A program made the translations under genes and the position numbers. A stretch of 8,217 bases of DNA, from the NCBI GenBank assembly GCA_008501835.1, contig QQUB01000184.1:1-8217 (forward strand). Reading direction: 5' to 3'. The DNA comes from Bacteroidota bacterium. GTDB lineage: Bacteria > Bacteroidota > Bacteroidia > Chitinophagales > Saprospiraceae. The notes under the pieces were generated by a model, which worked only from the letters and a program-made list of their open reading frames with translations, was not told the DNA's origin and ran no database searches. Positions 6,170 through 8,217 of this stretch are shown here, piece by piece (position 1 is the stretch's first letter; each line of letters starts with the position of its first letter).

Positions 6170-6202
6170 AGACCTCCGAGGTTTTAGAAACCTCGGAGGT
6201 CT
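6170..6202. repeat. Palindrome with 15-bp arms, CCTCCGAGG core
   Basis: AGACCTCCGAGGTTT (6170-6184) is perfectly complementary to 6188-6202, with a 3-base loop. The core CCTCCGAGGTTTT is shared with the repeat after hflX at 2201-2213. No T-run follows on either strand here, so this copy is a poor terminator. It is probably a member of a dispersed palindromic repeat family. Confidence 0.75.
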
Positions 6203-6215
6203 AGCCATTCCCAGC

Positions 6216-6254
6216 AAAAAAAAACGCAGGAAGCACATCAGCTTCCCGCGTTTT
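6216..6254 (-). terminator. Terminator of the exported-protein gene
   Basis: On the minus strand AAAACGC-G-GGAAGC (6254-6241) pairs with GCTTCC-T-GCGTTTT (6234-6221) round a 6-base loop, with one mismatch, followed by an unbroken T-run (complement of A 6216-6224). It starts 28 bases past the stop of the minus-strand gene ending at 6282. Confidence 0.9.
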
Positions 6255-6281
6255 CAAGTACCTATCAATTTCAATTAATTG

Positions 6282-6725
6282 TTAACCCTTATTGTTCTTT
6301 AGCTTCAACTTCCAGTCCTGGTCATCTTGTTGAGCAGGGCTTTTGGAAAGAATGAGGCTGGCTTTTATATTATTACTCAAAGTTTCTTTATCAATTTTCT
6401 CCTTTTCAACTTTTGTTGAATAACCAACAGGTCTTTGCATTGCATAGGGATTGATCATCTTTGGTCCGGCAAAATCCTCCGGCCCTTTGGCGGCTTCCCA
6501 CAAAGTTTCATCATTGGGTGTTTCCTCAATGATCTTTTCTTCCTGCTGAATTTTCACAAAAGCACTGAAACGAGCTTTCATGTCATCCAGGTCTTCATAA
6601 ACACCGTAATGTGGTGTTGATTTTTCAACCTTTGCCTGTTTGGTATCAACAGCCCTGGACTCCGTTTGTCCAAAAACGATAGATGTTACCAACAAAAAAG
6701 CGAAAATAAGTAGCGTCTTTTGCAT
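6282..6725 (-). CDS. Unknown exported protein
   Basis: I choose the ATG at 6725-6723, which gives 147 residues beginning MQKTLLIFAFLLVTSIVFGQ, a standard Sec signal peptide with cleavage likely after Gly19 or Gln20. A longer frame starting at 6776 would bury that signal behind 17 residues. No lipobox Cys is present, so it is probably a soluble periplasmic or secreted protein. The mature part is hydrophilic and charged, with a YEDLDDMKARFSAFVKIQQEEKIIEE helix-like stretch (43-68), a conserved-looking LWEAAKGPEDFAGPKMINPYAMQRP segment (75-99) and a Lys-rich tail. It has no recognisable domain, no Cys residue and no T9SS C-terminal sorting domain. It has its own terminator and lies downstream of the plug-type gene on the same strand, separated by a repeat-rich gap. 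Function unknown. Confidence 0.75.
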   Translation of the reverse strand: MQKTLLIFAFLLVTSIVFGQTESRAVDTKQAKVEKSTPHYGVYEDLDDMKARFSAFVKIQQEEKIIEETPNDETLWEAAKGPEDFAGPKMINPYAMQRPVGYSTKVEKEKIDKETLSNNIKASLILSKSPAQQDDQDWKLKLKNNKG

Positions 6726-6842
6726 GACTTTTAAGGATGTTTGTACCCTTAAGACGCAGTTTTTCGGAAAAGACACATTTTTACTGGAAGGATAAAAAGG
6801 GAAAATCGTCAGCTTTGCCGAAAATAGAATTATATACCTAAA

Positions 6843-6987
6843 GTTACGCGTTTCGAGGTTAGCGTTGCGAGTTCGATAATCCTAGTAGGATTTTCATTAT
6901 TTCAAACATGAACTTGTAAGAATAAAGGATGCGCTTACAACAAAAAAATAACGCGTATCTCGAAACCTGTAACCCGGAACCCGCAGC
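6843..6987. repeat. Inverted pair of GTTNCGN heptamer arrays
   Basis: On the + strand 6843-6877 reads as five consecutive 7-base units close to GTTNCGN, for example GTTACGC, GTTTCGA and GTTGCGA. On the minus strand 6987-6953 holds five more units in the same phase, for example GTTCCGG and GTTTCGA. The 75-base spacer contains a 15-base palindrome, AATCCTA-G-TAGGATT (6878-6892), and a stem TTGTAAG/CTTACAA (6914-6920 with 6934-6940). The arrays can pair only imperfectly. The element fills most of the gap between two minus-strand genes; no clear terminator or promoter could be assigned in it. Confidence 0.7.
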
Positions 6988-7018
6988 ATGAATTAATTAC
7001 CTGATATGTTTATACACA

Positions 7019-8217
7019 TCAATTACTTGATACGTATACCAGACTGGCAATAAGCTGATCATAATTACCACCAATGGGACGATAATAAATGAGCAAAGTA
7101 TATTCATTTTCGGTTTCATACCAATCACCTTCCAGTTCAGATAAATTCAAATCAACATTATCGGTTGGCTGAGTACCTTTCTCCTGGTAGGCATAAGCGT
7201 AGTTATGGTAGCCTTGTTTAAATGGAATTTTGGCCACATAACTGTTGACAGCTTCATTGTAAACCATTTTATGTTTCAATTGCCAATCGTTGAAAGCCCC
7301 GACCACAAAAATATCAGCATTTTGGTATTGTGTAGGACTGGAAAGCGTGAAAAAGACTTCAGCATAATCTGAGGATAATTCGGGAACATTATTGTCAAAA
7401 TTGTCAACCACAAAATTTCCATTGAGGTCTTCCCGAAAAAGATAAGCAAGGCTGCCTCTTTTTACATCTTTGTCCAAAACGACTTCAAAACCATCATTAA
7501 ACCTCATTATATCAAAAATTCCGATGGAACGGGTTCTCAGAGTTCTCATATCGAAAAAGCGAAACTCTTTCCCGGCAGGAAAAGCGATTCTGCCCTGGTA
7601 ATCAAAGTGGATGTTATTTCCCCGGACAAAAGTCGGAGGTATATCAAGTAAAGCATTATCCCAGCGCTGGTTTTGGAGAACTGTGGCTGATATTTCCCGT
7701 TGTGGATTGCGAATAGACATTTTTTCATGCTGAACAATAAAGTCAAATTCGTGATAGGTTTTGAATTTTCCGGCCATTGCAGCAGAAACCTGCCGAAGTT
7801 CTACATTGACCAGTGTATTGTAATCCACAATCATAAACCTTCGGGTAATGGCAAGTCTTCTGCCATCAACGTCATCTTCGTGGATAAGCAGCAGGTAATT
7901 ACCGGAGATGGTCCAGGTCACATCATCGTTCGGAAAACTGAGGGTGTAATGCGTGTATTCGGTTAATGTCTGATTGGAAAATTCGTAATCGTCCAATGTT
8001 TCATTCAGGAAGCCATCGACATATTCAATATCTGTCAATCCCGAAGGTTGCCAGTTTTTATCACAATGAATGAAAGTATAAGTATACGTTTTTACGTCAT
8101 CCCCAAGGTCATCAAAAGACAACTCAAACCTTGCATTTCCATCCAATGGCAGCATAGGAATACTCAATGGGTCTCCTTCAATGTGGAATTTTACGGAATG
8201 GATATTATCAAGATAAA
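7019..8217 (-). CDS. Type IX secretion plug-type protein (DUF5103), N-terminus outside window
   Basis: The frame continues to the right edge, giving about 399 residues; only the signal peptide and a few residues should be missing from a family of about 420. The visible start, YLDNIHSVKFHIEGDPLSIP, then FELSFDDLGDD, YTFIHCDKNWQPSGL, EYVDGF, YTHYTLSFPNDD and SGNYLLLIH are the hallmarks of DUF5103, now described as the first domain of the T9SS plug protein. A second, beta-rich domain ends in DIFVVGAFNDWQ, then FKQGYHNYAYAY and GDWYETENEYTLLIYYRPIGGNYDQLI, resembling a carbohydrate-binding-type Ig fold. In Flavobacterium johnsoniae the plug protein blocks the periplasmic opening of the SprA translocon in one of its states. 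Family membership is clear; that this copy does the plug job is inference. TTG 8167 is inside the domain and is not the start. Confidence 0.9.
   Translation of the reverse strand, partial: YLDNIHSVKFHIEGDPLSIPMLPLDGNARFELSFDDLGDDVKTYTYTFIHCDKNWQPSGLTDIEYVDGFLNETLDDYEFSNQTLTEYTHYTLSFPNDDVTWTISGNYLLLIHEDDVDGRRLAITRRFMIVDYNTLVNVELRQVSAAMAGKFKTYHEFDFIVQHEKMSIRNPQREISATVLQNQRWDNALLDIPPTFVRGNNIHFDYQGRIAFPAGKEFRFFDMRTLRTRSIGIFDIMRFNDGFEVVLDKDVKRGSLAYLFREDLNGNFVVDNFDNNVPELSSDYAEVFFTLSSPTQYQNADIFVVGAFNDWQLKHKMVYNEAVNSYVAKIPFKQGYHNYAYAYQEKGTQPTDNVDLNLSELEGDWYETENEYTLLIYYRPIGGNYDQLIASLVYVSSN

Noticed and set aside
6081..6278. 65-codon open frame on the + strand
   Set aside because: It spans the CCTCCGAGG palindrome and the minus-strand terminator, so it is very unlikely to be coding.
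6843..6987. CRISPR array
   Set aside because: Units are 7 bases without spacers of uniform length, are degenerate and face in opposite directions, and no cas gene is nearby.
1..8217. Defence island or phage/plasmid region
   Set aside because: The recognisable genes are housekeeping or envelope genes; there is no transposase, integrase, restriction, toxin or phage gene.

Overview
The window looks like a chromosomal segment from the phylum Bacteroidota. The reasons are a type IX secretion plug-type protein (T9SS is confined to that phylum), gene starts without Shine-Dalgarno sequences, and two sites resembling the Bacteroidota promoter pattern (TTG/TTTG near -33, TAnnTTTG near -7). A Saprospiria-like origin is only an impression from the proteins and the palindrome-rich gaps.

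Layout. 1-545 (+): C-terminal part of an EnvC-like LytM/M23 protein whose active site looks degenerate. 546-918: a gene-free gap dense in hairpins. 919-2193 (+): GTPase HflX, followed by a long-armed inverted repeat. 2319-2846 (+): small YcxB-like membrane protein. 2847-3407: gene-free, with two branched palindromic elements and a promoter-like site. 3408-4511 (+): M29 metallo-aminopeptidase with all metal ligands visible. 4716-5441 (+): a protein usually left hypothetical, which I read as a DnaQ-fold exonuclease relative lacking catalytic residues. A two-way terminator at 5459-5497 separates it from three minus-strand genes: 5517-5990 (unknown acidic protein), 6282-6725 (unknown exported protein with its own terminator) and 7019-8217 (T9SS plug-type protein, cut by the window edge).

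How the genes relate. The set looks like housekeeping and envelope genes, not one pathway or a defence island. HflX acts on stalled ribosomes, the M29 enzyme trims peptides, the LytM protein probably helps control cell-wall amidases, and the plug-type protein belongs to outer-membrane secretion. Nearly every gene appears to be its own transcription unit.

The unusual content is mostly between genes. It includes inverted arrays of a 7-base GTTNCGN unit (6843-6987), a 76-base three-way-junction palindrome (2880-2955), four copies of an 11-base motif in ++-- order (3033-3165), a nested perfect inverted repeat and a possible minus-strand small RNA (627-860), and a CCTCCGAGG palindrome used twice. 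These, with the DnaQ-like protein, are the best candidates for undescribed biology. I see no CRISPR array, tRNA, rRNA, transposase or phage gene.
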